Positions 10,101 to 17,832 of a stretch of DNA of 64,000 nucleotides are shown one piece after another. Position 1 is the first letter of the stretch, and every line of letters starts with the position of its first letter. Both the position numbers and the translations under genes were made by a program. The DNA comes from CBFDBF01 sp050291465 (GTDB lineage: Bacteria; Pseudomonadota; Gammaproteobacteria; Chromatiales; Chromatiaceae), in assembly GCA_050291465.1 (NCBI GenBank), contig JBNKJV010000004.1:62001-126000 (forward strand), given 5' to 3'. A model generated the notes under the pieces. That model was not told the origin of the DNA, made no database searches, and saw only the letters and a program-made list of their open reading frames with translations.

Positions 10101-11987
10101 AGTTCCAAGACAGGCAAGCTGCAGCACCGCCTTCCGAGCGCGATCAGGCAGACGGATCAGCTTTGCCGCCATGAGATCTGCGACATTATCGGTATACCCT
10201 TTAGACTTGATGCGATCCAGGTTCCACGCCCATCTGCCTTCGTCATGATCAAAAGCAAGTAATCCTTCCTGATCCAGCGCCGACAAAAATTGAATACTGA
10301 AAAACGGGTTGCCAGCCGTTTTGGAGTGCACCAGCTTCGCCAGCGGATTGGCGTGGCTGGGTCCACAACGCAGAGAATCCGCGATCATCTGCGTCAGGTC
10401 CGTTAGGGAAAGCGGAACCAGTCTGATTTCCGTCACTTGGACTCCGACATCTCTGATGGCCTCGAGTTTATGCGTGAGCGGATGATCAGGACCGACCTCG
10501 TTGTCGCGGTAGGCACCGATTAGAAGCAGGTGACGTATATCCTCCTGGGTCGTAATCCGCTCGATAAGATCGAGTGTCGCTGAATCGAGCCATTGCAGAT
10601 CGTCGATAAAAAGCGCCAACGGATGTTCCGGGCGCGCAAACACCCTGACAAACTGGCTGAATACCAGTTGAAAACGCGTTTTTGCCTGCTTTGGTTCGAG
10701 TTCCTGAACCGGCGATTGTTCGCCAATAACAAATTTCAGCTCCGGTATTAGATCTACGATTAGTTGGCCGTTTGGCTCCAGCGCCTCCTCAAAGGCCTGG
10801 CGCCAGTCACTGAGCGCATCGTCACTCTTTCCCAGTAACGGACGTATCAGCATCTGGAAGGCTTGCGCCAAAGTCGCATAAGGTATGCCGCGCTGATACT
10901 GGTCGAATTTTCCCGAGGCAAACAACCCACGCGATGGAACTAGCGCCTTGTGCATCTCATTCACAACAGCGGACTTACCGACACCGGCATACCCGGAGAC
11001 GAGCACGAACTCCGATTTGCCGCCGGAAGCAACCCGATCAAAAGCCGCAAGAAGCGTTTCCACCTCCCGCTCGCGCCCGTAAAGTTTCTCGGGGATCAGC
11101 AGATAGTCGGGGACATCATGCACACCCAACGGAAATAATGTTATATCCCCCAACGTACGCCAATCTTCAAGACAACGTTCCAGATCGGCTTTCAGCCCCT
11201 CGGCAGTCTGATAGCGTTCCTCCGCGGTTTTTGCCAAAAGCTTCATGACAATATTCGAAAGCGGCTCAGGAATCGTCTCAAGATATTCACCGGGAGGTTC
11301 CGGCTGAAGCGCAATATGACAATGCACCCATTCCAAGGGATCGGACGCAGTGAACGGCAAACGGCCGGTAAGCATCTGATAGAAGGTGACGCCGAGGGAA
11401 TAGAGATCGCTGCGGGAGTCGATGGAACGATTCATGCGTCCCGTCTGTTCAGGTGCCATGTATGCGAGCGATCCGGCGATCTCTTCTGCAGGCCCGGGGG
11501 GCAGACGCTCACTGGACAACCCTGATGCCAAACCGAACCCCCCGATTTTGGCTGCTCCGGTTTTATCGGCGAAAATATTTTCCGGTTTGATGTCTTTATG
11601 TACCAAACCGTGGTTATGGACCTCCGCCAGCGCCGCTGTTATACCAATTGCAATCCGAAGAAAGGTCTCTGTCTCCTGCGGAGCGCCTAGCGACTGCGAA
11701 AGGGGAGGATATGGACACTCTTCCAGCACCAATACGCTTTGCTTGGCGCTCCGTTCTATCTTGACCGGCCTTAATATGTATTTCGGATTCAGATCGCCGG
11801 CGACTTTCAGCTCATGTTCAATCTGCGCCCTGGGTACAGCCGATTTGAAGAATTTCAATAAAACGCTCTTATCATCCTGCGTAACAGCACGATAGACCAG
11901 GAAATCATCCGTTTCGCATATAAGAGATTGATTAACATAGCCTGATGCAACAGGCTTGTTTAACGAAGAATGCGCCTTATGCTTCAT
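4110..11987 (-). CDS. Giant sensor: Ser/Thr (pseudo)kinase - predicted ATPase - GAF/PAS - GGDEF - EAL
   Basis: 2625 residues. Order of parts: an N-terminal Ser/Thr protein-kinase fold (about 20-280); a predicted ATPase of the PknK/MalT kind (about 300-700) with Walker A GYAGVGKSA near 332-340 and Walker B LFIDDLQWLD near 459-468; a long helical repeat region (about 700-1300); GAF (about 1315-1475); two PAS domains (from about 1472 and 1607); a second GAF (about 1736-1905); two further PAS-type segments (from about 1909 and 2066); GGDEF (about 2186-2340) and EAL (about 2342-2625). The GGDEF motif is intact and preceded by RADD, the RxxD inhibitory site. EALLRW, the catalytic glutamates and DDFGTGYSSL are present. 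The kinase part has K45 and HKD at 130-132, but DFG is replaced by GFG at 150-152, so phosphotransfer is doubtful. No membrane segment is evident, so it is probably cytoplasmic. No good ribosome-binding site precedes the start. It is followed by the overlapping hemerythrin gene. Confidence 0.93.
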   Translation of the reverse strand: MKHKAHSSLNKPVASGYVNQSLICETDDFLVYRAVTQDDKSVLLKFFKSAVPRAQIEHELKVAGDLNPKYILRPVKIERSAKQSVLVLEECPYPPLSQSLGAPQETETFLRIAIGITAALAEVHNHGLVHKDIKPENIFADKTGAAKIGGFGLASGLSSERLPPGPAEEIAGSLAYMAPEQTGRMNRSIDSRSDLYSLGVTFYQMLTGRLPFTASDPLEWVHCHIALQPEPPGEYLETIPEPLSNIVMKLLAKTAEERYQTAEGLKADLERCLEDWRTLGDITLFPLGVHDVPDYLLIPEKLYGREREVETLLAAFDRVASGGKSEFVLVSGYAGVGKSAVVNEMHKALVPSRGLFASGKFDQYQRGIPYATLAQAFQMLIRPLLGKSDDALSDWRQAFEEALEPNGQLIVDLIPELKFVIGEQSPVQELEPKQAKTRFQLVFSQFVRVFARPEHPLALFIDDLQWLDSATLDLIERITTQEDIRHLLLIGAYRDNEVGPDHPLTHKLEAIRDVGVQVTEIRLVPLSLTDLTQMIADSLRCGPSHANPLAKLVHSKTAGNPFFSIQFLSALDQEGLLAFDHDEGRWAWNLDRIKSKGYTDNVADLMAAKLIRLPDRARKAVLQLACLGTSAQSEILSLVFEVPEKEVYAVLREAVGQGFIQKYGDSYRFVHDRVQEAAYALIPKASRAETHLRIGRLLLAHTSEEELEEAIFRIVSQVNRAVTLISSPDECEKLARLNLLAGKRAKGSTAYTEALTYLSKGNSLLGDERWERQHQLAFALEINQAECEFLTGELEIAEQHLAELFPRAESTVERASVASLFIDLYITLGQMDRAVTVGLDYLRHLGIDWSVHPTAKEARKEYEQIWLTLGDRAVEDLIDLPVMTDPALLATMDVLIKLRPPALFTDANLVSMVICKAVNLSLGHGNTDGSSFAYASFGVVAGPHFGNYEAAFRFGKLGYDLVERRGMKRFQARTLTNFGMFVMPWAKHIREGRDLLLRAFGVASRSGDIIYGAYACNNLVSNYLMAGDPLDETEREASSGLDYVRKARFGLVADIITSQIGLIRSLRGVTQKFGSFDEEQFNEREFEAHFSDKPGLAVAECFHWIRRLQARFFAGDYEAAIAVSEKAEALIWTTKPFIEIAEYSFYTALSHMARCDSVSKSRRRRHLKVAVEQLNQLETWAKICPENFENRAALVAAEVARIEGRPLDAMNLYEKAIHSARASDFVHNEALAHELAGRFYLGRGLETTGLAHLHRASIGYALWGADGKRKQLDALYPELSELQSRLASSEGAAVPPQTQLDMMTVTRASQAVSEEIELPRLIETLMTSALENAGADRGLLILPSDEEFEVEVEARASGVGVEVKLMRTSIKRVDCAETVINFVARTRRNVILDDVSRPGEFLEDAYLQRGLVRSVFCLPLLRQSKLTGVLYLENTQVTGAFTPERIAVLDVLAVQAAISLENAHLYSDLRESEEKFRTLVQKISAAVVVHDADTKILVSNSVAQKLLGLSEEQMQGKTAIDPAWHFLREDGSEMPLEEYPVNQVLASRCALQNLVVGIHRPGRKEDVWALVSATPLLGEEGDIEQVIVSFTDITERKAADQRLAASEQLFRTLVENSPDYIARYDLDLRRIYVNPALQKQFPGPAKDLLGKTTEETFSPLTDPDRYMANIRQVINTAAERSDELSYKDLEGELRWTSMRFAPEFDAVGKLASVLVISNDITDKKRAEHQLQAYLDILKSLDRINRVLQEEGGFKQVLTRVLDEVLDIFDCDRVYLLYPCDPNSATWTAPMERCRPEYPGVLELGLEMPMNEMVAWEMRLVLDSDHPVCVGPGTDYPVADFLQEQFSIRSFMAMALYPKVDVPWQFGVHQCSYDRVWSDQEVRLFEEVGRRLSDGLNSLLVTRNLRESEERYHQFFENAPLPIREEDYSAVKGYLETLGPEFADDMEGYLTSHPEVLRECAQLVRVLDINHTALVFHEAESKETLQRSLQQIFVPDSLAAFRSVVVALMRGDTSFRLEAAVQTVTGRRQNTLAHFSVTPGYEQNLGKILVSLVDITERKRTEDQLRLAASVFAHSQEGILISDADNRIIDINPAFTRLTGYTRDDVIGENPRILSSRRHSQEFYAEMWRSIAAEGEWQGEIWNRRKSGDEYAELLSIVAIKDDAGRLQHYVGAFTDITVIKQHEEDLDRIAHYDVLTSVPNRRLLRDRLEQAIARARRLGNNLAVCYLDLDGFKPINDQFGHEGGDRMLVEIARRLQSMLRADDTVARLGGDEFVLLWHDVGEETDCVQALERVLAKVSEPMMLGGEPVSVSASIGVTLYPDDNVDADNLLRHADHAMYSAKQLGKNRFQMFDARLERQIALRVEFLAKVERGLEESQFELYYQPKADCITGALHGVEALLRWNDPILGLVGPKEFLSLIENDSLAFRMGRWVMEQAVRQARFWNDRGIALPISINIFPRHLKYQTFVDDLRNAIESYWPTMPRGRLLMEIVESSDLEDLEPIEQVIKECLKMGVGFSLDDFGTGYSSLVYLRRLSIEELKIDQSFVRDMLEDPSDHAIVVGVIRLGQAFGLRVVAEGVESVEQARHLVGLGCSVVQGYGLGRPMPVFAFEKWYADFVVYGTDICQ

Positions 11988-12742
11988 CTTCCATTACCCG
12001 GAGAGGCTATCAGCACGTCAATCAATCCAAGCTCCTGAAACACCCGCCGGAAAGAGCGAAGCAACGCTTTCAGAAAAGCTTCCGGGGGGCCGCAACCCTC
12101 GTATTAACGACTTCCGGGAACCCGCTTTGTAGTAGCGCTTAGTCATAGGGGTTCAAAATGCGGGAATTGCCGCTTCGAAGGATTTCAGATCCGGAGAGTA
12201 CCAACGCGGCAGGTGATACGGTTAGAGGAAGCGAGTAACTTTCAACAAATCCAAATAAAGGTGGTATCAGCAGGCTGCAGCTTTCAGCCCACCGGTAAAA
12301 ATCCCGGCTGTCCGTATTGGTCACCCCGTTACCTCCCTTTTGGGAAAAACACCCCTACAAGGAAGCTTGGAGCCTTTTAGGGCATTTTTCAAGCCAGGGA
12401 CGGCCCTACGATCGGGGCCGGGTATGAACCTCAGAGGCATGGCGGGAAACCCACGTACTGAGGCTTCCAGGCAGGCAAACGGATCGGACTGACCAGACAT
12501 CCCGGTCCATATGGGCGGGCCGCCATGCAAAAGCCGTCCCCCCGCTTCCCGACACCCCCTGATCCCCGTACAGGAAATCCCAAATTGCCGGGAGAATCCT
12601 GTCCCGCATAAACACGCATCACCGCCAATCTGCCGCCCCACGGCCCCAGACACCCCGTTTGGGCGCGGGTTTTCCAGCCTCACAGCAGATCGACACCACA
12701 GATAACAGGCGACCGCCCTATATACAACACTATAAATAGGGT
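11988..12742. other. Long intergenic region without a recognised gene
   Basis: About 750 bases between the start of the giant sensor and the promoter region of the first tiny gene. Only short open frames without support are present. Minor structure includes a GCC-AGGGAC-GGC hairpin-like motif near 12394-12405, similar in style to hairpin loops near 37.8 kb and 63.3 kb. It presumably holds the promoter of the giant sensor gene, but I cannot name it. Confidence 0.4.
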
Positions 12743-12748
12743 TATAAT
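12743..12748 (+). promoter_or_regulatory. Candidate sigma-70 -10 box for the 26-residue gene
   Basis: An exact TATAAT lies about 85 bases before the start codon of the tiny gene. The -35 region 17 bases upstream (ATATAC) matches poorly. The assignment rests on the perfect -10 box and its placement before an isolated gene with its own terminator. Confidence 0.4.
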
Positions 12749-12832
12749 TTACGCGGTAATCGGCTTCGATTGCTTTTACTCAAACAATCCCTATATTCAC
12801 AGTGAATAACAAGCGTTAAGGAGGGATACATC

Positions 12833-12913
12833 ATGATGGAAGGTAAAGGGGCACTGCTGATCGCCTTAATTCTGGTCGTAGTTGGTGTGGTTGTTGCGGC
12901 CGTGTTGGGCTAA
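12833..12913 (+). CDS. Tiny single-helix membrane protein (26 residues)
   Basis: The frame reads MMEGKG, then an unbroken run of about 18 hydrophobic residues rich in Leu, Val, Ile and Ala, ending in LG. The whole protein is one membrane-spanning helix. Support is strong for so short a frame: AAGGAGG at 12818-12824 with eight bases to the ATG, and an excellent intrinsic terminator about 20 bases after the stop. It is therefore an independent transcription unit with high predicted translation. Function unknown; small helices of this type often modify a larger membrane complex, but no partner is adjacent. Confidence 0.75.
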   Translation: MMEGKGALLIALILVVVGVVVAAVLG

Positions 12914-12933
12914 GCATCCTAATTCGGGAACCA

Positions 12934-12964
12934 AAGACCCGGCTTCATGCCGGGTCTTTTTTTG
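12934..12964 (+). terminator. Rho-independent terminator after the 26-residue gene
   Basis: AAGACCCGGC (12934-12943) pairs perfectly with GCCGGGTCTT (12949-12958) across a five-base loop. A T-run continues to about 12963. It closes the tiny gene as a one-gene transcription unit. Confidence 0.93.
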
Positions 12965-13194
12965 TCTTGTATTAATGCCGATCCGTCACTCATATTCGGT
13001 ATTTTCCGCCCGCTCTGCTGAAACACCCTGTCCCCGCGCCCCTGCAATCAACGTGCTAACTTGAAAATCAGGCCGGATTGGGCGACTCTAAAACCTTAAG
13101 CCTCGCCATTTCGGGGTCAAATCAGCTTGCGGGCGGCCGATGCGGGCTTTTTCCAGCCGCTACCTATGGCCGTCCTTATCAAGGAGGACCTGGA

Positions 13195-13347
13195 ATGCCA
13201 GTCACCATACACCTTATCGGTATCCCCCTGGTCCTGCTTGTAGGGCTTATCCTCGGCGGGTTTGTCGGTTTCCTGCTTGGCCTTAGGGCCGGTGGAAAGA
13301 GCCGGAATCCGGATGGAAACGCAGACCCGGCCTCCGTCGGCGAATGA
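13195..13347 (+). CDS. Small membrane protein (50 residues)
   Basis: The ATG at 13195 is preceded by AAGGAGGA at 13181-13188 with a six-base gap, so I prefer it over the longer frame starting at 13078. The protein starts MPVTIHLIGIPLVLLVGLIL, giving one membrane helix with Gly-rich packing (GGFVGFLLGLRAGG). A short polar tail of about 17 residues follows. GTCCT at 13171-13175 could pair with AGGAC inside the ribosome-binding site and mask it. This is the second small membrane protein in 500 bases with a near-perfect ribosome-binding site. Function not recognised. Confidence 0.65.
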   Translation: MPVTIHLIGIPLVLLVGLILGGFVGFLLGLRAGGKSRNPDGNADPASVGE

Positions 13348-13372
13348 TACTTAGCGTTCTCTGACCGGCTCT

Positions 13373-15094
13373 CTATCCGGCCTTAAAGGTCACTTGATCC
13401 CGCCCATTGTTCTTACTTTCATACAATGCCTTATCCGCGAGCGCAATAAGCATTGACGGCGTGGTTCTGATATCCGGAACCATGGAAGCAACCCCGATAC
13501 TTATGGATACCACTTTCTTTATTAGCGATGCCTCGTGGGGAATGTCTTCCAGCTCAACATCTTTCCGTATCGCTTCCGCTATATCTACAGCATCGCTCAG
13601 TCCGGTATTTGGCAAGATAACACCGAACTCCTCACCTCCATAGCGCGCAGTAATATCCGAAACCCGCTGGCAATGCTTATTTATCAACTCGGCTACAGTC
13701 CGGATGCAATCATCTCCCGCCAAATGCCCGTAGGCGTCATTGTATTTCTTAAAATAATCAATATCGCAAATCAGGAGCGAAATCGGCTCAGACAAGCGCT
13801 GGAGTCTGTTAATCTCTTTTTTCAGGCCGTTATCGAAGTAGCGCCTGTTATATAGCTGCGTAAGTCCATCCAGATTCGATAACCGCTGCAATTCCCTGTT
13901 AAGAACCTCCAGCTCGACGGTTCTTTCCTTAACTTTTTCCTCCAGCTCCTGCGCCAACCGTTGTTTTGCCAGCAAATCTATTTGCTGCCTTCTATATTTC
14001 CATGTAAGGAAGAACACAACAATAATTAACAGTACCGTTAACGTAATGAGATATTTACTGTATTTCTCATATGTAGTCGGCGGAGCATTTATAATCAGGC
14101 TGCCATGAGGGAGAGATGATGATTTAATCCCGAATTTCTCCATATATTTATAGTCAAACATATATTGCGTCGCGCTATCCGTAACTACCCCCATTTTGCT
14201 TACCGGTTCCCCCTGCAATATCCTCAAAGCCCTTTTGGCCGCCTCCTGCCCCTGCAGTTTTCCCGAGGTAATACGTCCGCCAACAATCCCTTTGCCGAGA
14301 TAGAAATCCCAGGAGCCATATATGGGAACAGTTGTATTTTGCGAGATCATTTCAATTCCTTCGGTATAGGAAATGAAATTATCGTTTCTGTCGCGATTAA
14401 AGGTAAGAATATAAATGATGTCCCCATCCCCCAGCTTTGCCAGTCTTGCCGGGATTTCCTCAAGCGTGAAGTCCCTGAGAAAAGTAAATTCAAGCCTCCC
14501 CTCATATAACGCCTCTATCCCTCTAAACTTCTCCCGTATCGCTTCACCGGTGGGCGTTTTATCCAGGACTACGATTACATGGCGTCTTTCCGGATGTAAT
14601 GCCATCATCAGATCAAGTGTCGATTCATGATCCGTCGTTTCAACAACACCGGTTACGTTAGGAATATTTTCCGTAAGATCATCGCTATAGTTATTGATGC
14701 CGCAAAAGATGACCGGTGGATTACCTGGAAAATAAATCTTACCCTCATTTATCAACCTTAAGGCGTTATTATCAGAAACAATTATGGCCGCATATTCCGC
14801 GTGCATATATTTAGTCAGCAAAAATTCGGCAACCTTGCTCATATAGTCATCGCCGCTATTCCTTTTTGTATCCAGGTATTCGTAATGTACTTCATAGTAC
14901 TTATGGAAGGATAAAAATACCGACTGAATACCCTTCGTAATATTATCCGTCCACTCCAACCCCTGGTGATAGGAATGCAATACGAGAACCTTTGGTTTCC
15001 GCTCGGCAAAACAGTCATCGATCGTAATAATCGATAACAAAAAACACAGACAAAGTAGTCTGATTGCCGTTCTCATTAGCCGCTTACTTCTCAT
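13373..15094 (-). CDS. Membrane diguanylate cyclase with periplasmic ABC-type substrate-binding sensor domain
   Basis: 573 residues. A signal peptide or N-terminal helix (about 1-30) is followed by a periplasmic ABC_sub_bind domain (about 35-320; KVLVLHSYHQGLEWTDNI). Then come a transmembrane helix (about 345-365), a coiled coil (about 370-405; LEEKVKERTVELEVLNREL) and a GGDEF domain (about 405-573). The active site reads GGEEF near residue 485. RVSD five residues upstream is an intact inhibitory I-site, so it should make cyclic di-GMP with product feedback. Base composition is visibly more AT-rich than the neighbours. The start codon lacks a good ribosome-binding site; ATG at 15076 is an alternative. 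The bound ligand is unknown. Confidence 0.92.
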   Translation of the reverse strand: MRSKRLMRTAIRLLCLCFLLSIITIDDCFAERKPKVLVLHSYHQGLEWTDNITKGIQSVFLSFHKYYEVHYEYLDTKRNSGDDYMSKVAEFLLTKYMHAEYAAIIVSDNNALRLINEGKIYFPGNPPVIFCGINNYSDDLTENIPNVTGVVETTDHESTLDLMMALHPERRHVIVVLDKTPTGEAIREKFRGIEALYEGRLEFTFLRDFTLEEIPARLAKLGDGDIIYILTFNRDRNDNFISYTEGIEMISQNTTVPIYGSWDFYLGKGIVGGRITSGKLQGQEAAKRALRILQGEPVSKMGVVTDSATQYMFDYKYMEKFGIKSSSLPHGSLIINAPPTTYEKYSKYLITLTVLLIIVVFFLTWKYRRQQIDLLAKQRLAQELEEKVKERTVELEVLNRELQRLSNLDGLTQLYNRRYFDNGLKKEINRLQRLSEPISLLICDIDYFKKYNDAYGHLAGDDCIRTVAELINKHCQRVSDITARYGGEEFGVILPNTGLSDAVDIAEAIRKDVELEDIPHEASLIKKVVSISIGVASMVPDIRTTPSMLIALADKALYESKNNGRDQVTFKAG

Positions 15095-15190
15095 CTGCCG
15101 CTGTATACTTTTCGCGCGAAGGCACCAATATCAAATTATAGCTATTGAAGGGCCAATAATCGGGGGATTTCCATGACGCTCCCATCTTAA

Positions 15191-15334
15191 CGGATTCTCG
15201 CCCTAATTGACGGGGATGCGTGGCGAGCGATTTACTCGCTGAAAGACGGCGCTAGCCGCAAGTACCGCGCCTGGGCCGGCACGAATCTAAAGGTGACCAA
15301 TCGGCGCTTACGGCCGCAGAACGAAGACGGCTAG
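15191..15334 (+). pseudogene. Possible gene remnant (47 codons, no start)
   Basis: From 15191 to a TAG at 15332-15334 one frame is open and reads like real protein, including ALIDGDAWRAIYSLKDGASR and later KVTNRRLRPQNEDG. A TAA sits just upstream and no start codon or ribosome-binding site is present. It ends a few bases inside the 3' end of the convergent histidine kinase gene. It may be the tail of a lost gene. I do not recognise the family, and chance remains possible. Confidence 0.25.
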
Positions 15335-16053
15335 GGCAATAGAAGAGACAGCCTACCTCCCCCGAGAGTGGCATCATTTGACAAAACTACGTTCCCACAC
15401 TGCTTATCATGACGATGCAAATCAAGCACCATCTGGGTGAAATAGAGGCCCAATCCGGTATTGTTATTTAGGAATCCTGTAGAAGGTCGTGCCAGATCAC
15501 GCTGCTCTTCCAACATAAAGACGGGAAAACCGTTCCCATTATCCTCTATCAGGATCTCCAGCCCCTCCTCCGTTCGGCGTGCCGATGCGCGAATCCTGTC
15601 CTTGGTATAGCGTAACGCGTTACTGATTGCATTACCCATGACACCCGTCATCAGATTTCGATCAAAATACCAATAGAGATCTTCATCACACTCGATCTCG
15701 TATTCGATGCCTTTCTCCACCATGATCGATCCCTGCTCCAGCATGGTCTCATACAGGAAATCAAGTACAGAATGCGCGTCAACATTCAGCGCATAAGTTC
15801 CTTCCTCGACTTTAAACAGGGTAAGCATCTTTACCAGGTTGTTATTTATACGCCTGCTTTCATACTCCATTTCTGCACAACAGTTGTGCAGAGGGCATGA
15901 CGTCGGCTCACAGTTATCCGTAATACCCTCAATATCCTTTAACAGCACGCCGAGCGAATTCTTGATATCGTGCGAAACCATGGCAAAGGCTGCCGCCAGA
16001 TCAAGTTTTTCCTCGGCTTCCTCGGATTTTTCAATGTCTGAATTTTGTTGCAC
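15331..16053 (-). CDS. Cytoplasmic histidine kinase paired with the REC-TPR gene
   Basis: 240 residues from the GTG at 16053, which has GGAG seven bases upstream; a longer GTG start at 16113 would overlap the previous gene by 41 bases. The phosphoacceptor region is MVSHDIKNSLG with H28. The ATPase core shows an N-box (NAISNALRYTKD), a G1 box (EDNGNGF) and a G2-like box (NTGLGLYF). No sensor or membrane domain is present, so the signal must come from a partner. Between the two halves is a cluster of four cysteines (C48, C53, C58, C59 in CEPTSCPLHNCC) that could bind metal or respond to redox state. It follows the REC-TPR gene on the same strand and probably acts with it. Confidence 0.85.
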   Translation of the reverse strand: MQQNSDIEKSEEAEEKLDLAAAFAMVSHDIKNSLGVLLKDIEGITDNCEPTSCPLHNCCAEMEYESRRINNNLVKMLTLFKVEEGTYALNVDAHSVLDFLYETMLEQGSIMVEKGIEYEIECDEDLYWYFDRNLMTGVMGNAISNALRYTKDRIRASARRTEEGLEILIEDNGNGFPVFMLEEQRDLARPSTGFLNNNTGLGLYFTQMVLDLHRHDKQCGNVVLSNDATLGGGRLSLLLP

Positions 16054-16072
16054 GGGAATACTCCGATTCCGC

Positions 16073-17683
16073 TCATGCGGATGATATCTGAGACAACTGT
16101 TCGAAAGCGTCACTTGCCTCCTGATCGTTTGAATCCAGTTTCTTCAACTGTTCCAACGCCTGCCTGCACCTGAAATAGTACCCCCTATCCCAGCCATGTT
16201 TGATCATATAGCCGATCATCGCCTTCACCCCCACCAGAACCAGGGTGCGATTAGCCGGATACTTCTCCACGGTATCGTTCAGCCTGTCGATCGCCTGTAC
16301 CATCTCACCCGTTTCCAACAGCTCGGTACATTCGGCCTGGACCGCAAATAACTCCTTGGTGGAACTTTTTATCAGTTTGTCCGCCTTTTCCGAACCGCCA
16401 TGTTCCCGCATCAATTGTCTGACTTGATCAATCATATGCGTATCGTCATGATAATTCCCCAACAATGTCGCCAGAAGTATCTGCGCCGAATCCGGCTCAT
16501 CCAACTGATAGCACTCCTCGGCGGCGATCAACAACGTGGATGCCGGTATCTCTCCGGAGTTATCAACGACCAACGATTCCAGCTTCTGGAGACATGTGCC
16601 GATATCATTCTTCTCACTAAGATTACGCTTGGCGACGGCCTGCTTGCAAACCAGCTTAATCAGCTCGGCCGGGCAATCATCAAATCTCGCAACCCCATCA
16701 GCCAGGAGCTGCAACAGCTTGGCAGGTTGCCCTTTAGTTCGATAGATTTCCGCCAGCTGAAGATACTCGTCGGATTCCGCAAAACAGGAGGTCCTTCCCC
16801 AACGAATAGCCGCCTTAAACGCCCGTTCCGCAATCTCATCCTCACCATTCTTCAGCGCAAGCAATCCCAGCTTCCTTTGCCGAATAACCGATTTCGGTGC
16901 CAATGCGACCGCATGCTGGAGCAATTGTTGCGCCTGCTCCACCTGCCCCTTTTCCTCCTTGACCCTGACGGCCCAATCATAGGCCTCGAGGTAGTGTTGA
17001 TTCTTCTCGATCAGGGCCATGAATCTGCTTTCAGCACTTTCAAGATCGTGCCGATAAAAATCAATTTTACCGAGACCGAAATTTGCCCAGGGAAAATCGC
17101 GGACATTCAGCAACTCCCGATATATTGTTTCCGCATCGTCGTAGTTTCCGATATCGAGACACAACTCAGCCCGCAATTTGGAAAGATAATGGTTATACTT
17201 CAGATCGCCGTTGACCTGCTCCGCGCAGTATGCGATCGCCCGTTCCTTATCACCCTGAAACAGGGCTTCATCAATGGGCTGCAGCCGCTTTTTTCGTTTA
17301 AGAGTACCGGCCAGACGGAGCTCGAAGGCTTCACGGTTAATCGGCTTGACCATATACTCATCGGGCTGATGCTCCAGCGCACCCAGCACCATGGGCATAT
17401 GACTTTCCGCGGTAACCATGAAAAATGTGCAGGCGTGCCCCAGATACCCCAAATGCCGCGCTTCCTCGAGGACCTGCTGACCATCCTTCCCTTCCCCCAG
17501 GTGATAGTCGCAGATCACCACGTCGAAACGATCCTTGGCCAAACACTTCAGGGCCTGCTCGCCGTTGGGAGCGGTCTCAATCTCCGTGGCACCAAAAGTG
17601 GAGAGTATCCCCTTGAAGGAGACACGCATCTGCTCGAAATCATCGATGATGAGATAGCGCCCGCTTTTGAATGCATCATCCAT
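16073..17683 (-). CDS. Response regulator with receiver domain and TPR repeats
   Basis: 536 residues from ATG 17683 (an in-frame GTG lies at 17701). Residues about 5-125 form a receiver domain: YLIIDDFEQMR supplies the acidic pocket, VVICDYHLGEG the phosphoryl aspartate, and KP near MVKPINREAF the conserved lysine. The rest is helical tetratricopeptide-type repeats (about 140-520; GLGKIDFYRHDLESAESRF is one). There is no DNA-binding or enzymatic output, so it probably signals by protein contacts. It lies directly upstream of the histidine kinase, in operon order REC-TPR then kinase. Confidence 0.88.
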   Translation of the reverse strand: MDDAFKSGRYLIIDDFEQMRVSFKGILSTFGATEIETAPNGEQALKCLAKDRFDVVICDYHLGEGKDGQQVLEEARHLGYLGHACTFFMVTAESHMPMVLGALEHQPDEYMVKPINREAFELRLAGTLKRKKRLQPIDEALFQGDKERAIAYCAEQVNGDLKYNHYLSKLRAELCLDIGNYDDAETIYRELLNVRDFPWANFGLGKIDFYRHDLESAESRFMALIEKNQHYLEAYDWAVRVKEEKGQVEQAQQLLQHAVALAPKSVIRQRKLGLLALKNGEDEIAERAFKAAIRWGRTSCFAESDEYLQLAEIYRTKGQPAKLLQLLADGVARFDDCPAELIKLVCKQAVAKRNLSEKNDIGTCLQKLESLVVDNSGEIPASTLLIAAEECYQLDEPDSAQILLATLLGNYHDDTHMIDQVRQLMREHGGSEKADKLIKSSTKELFAVQAECTELLETGEMVQAIDRLNDTVEKYPANRTLVLVGVKAMIGYMIKHGWDRGYYFRCRQALEQLKKLDSNDQEASDAFEQLSQISSA

Positions 17684-17832
17684 GAAATCTTGTCCGTGCA
17701 CGTGCCAATCCCAAAAAACTTCTTATTTTTATTATCATTAATCAAATTTTGGCATAAATATCCCGGTTTTCAAGACGATACCCCCAGTACGACTTATCTT
17801 CCCTGGTGCCCGGGGCATAGCTGAGCAACAGC

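Noticed and set aside
13026..13194. A cyclic di-GMP (GEMM) riboswitch before the 50-residue gene
   Set aside because: The region is GC-rich and structured and lies among cyclic di-GMP genes, but the conserved GEMM core and tetraloop-receptor sequences are not present.
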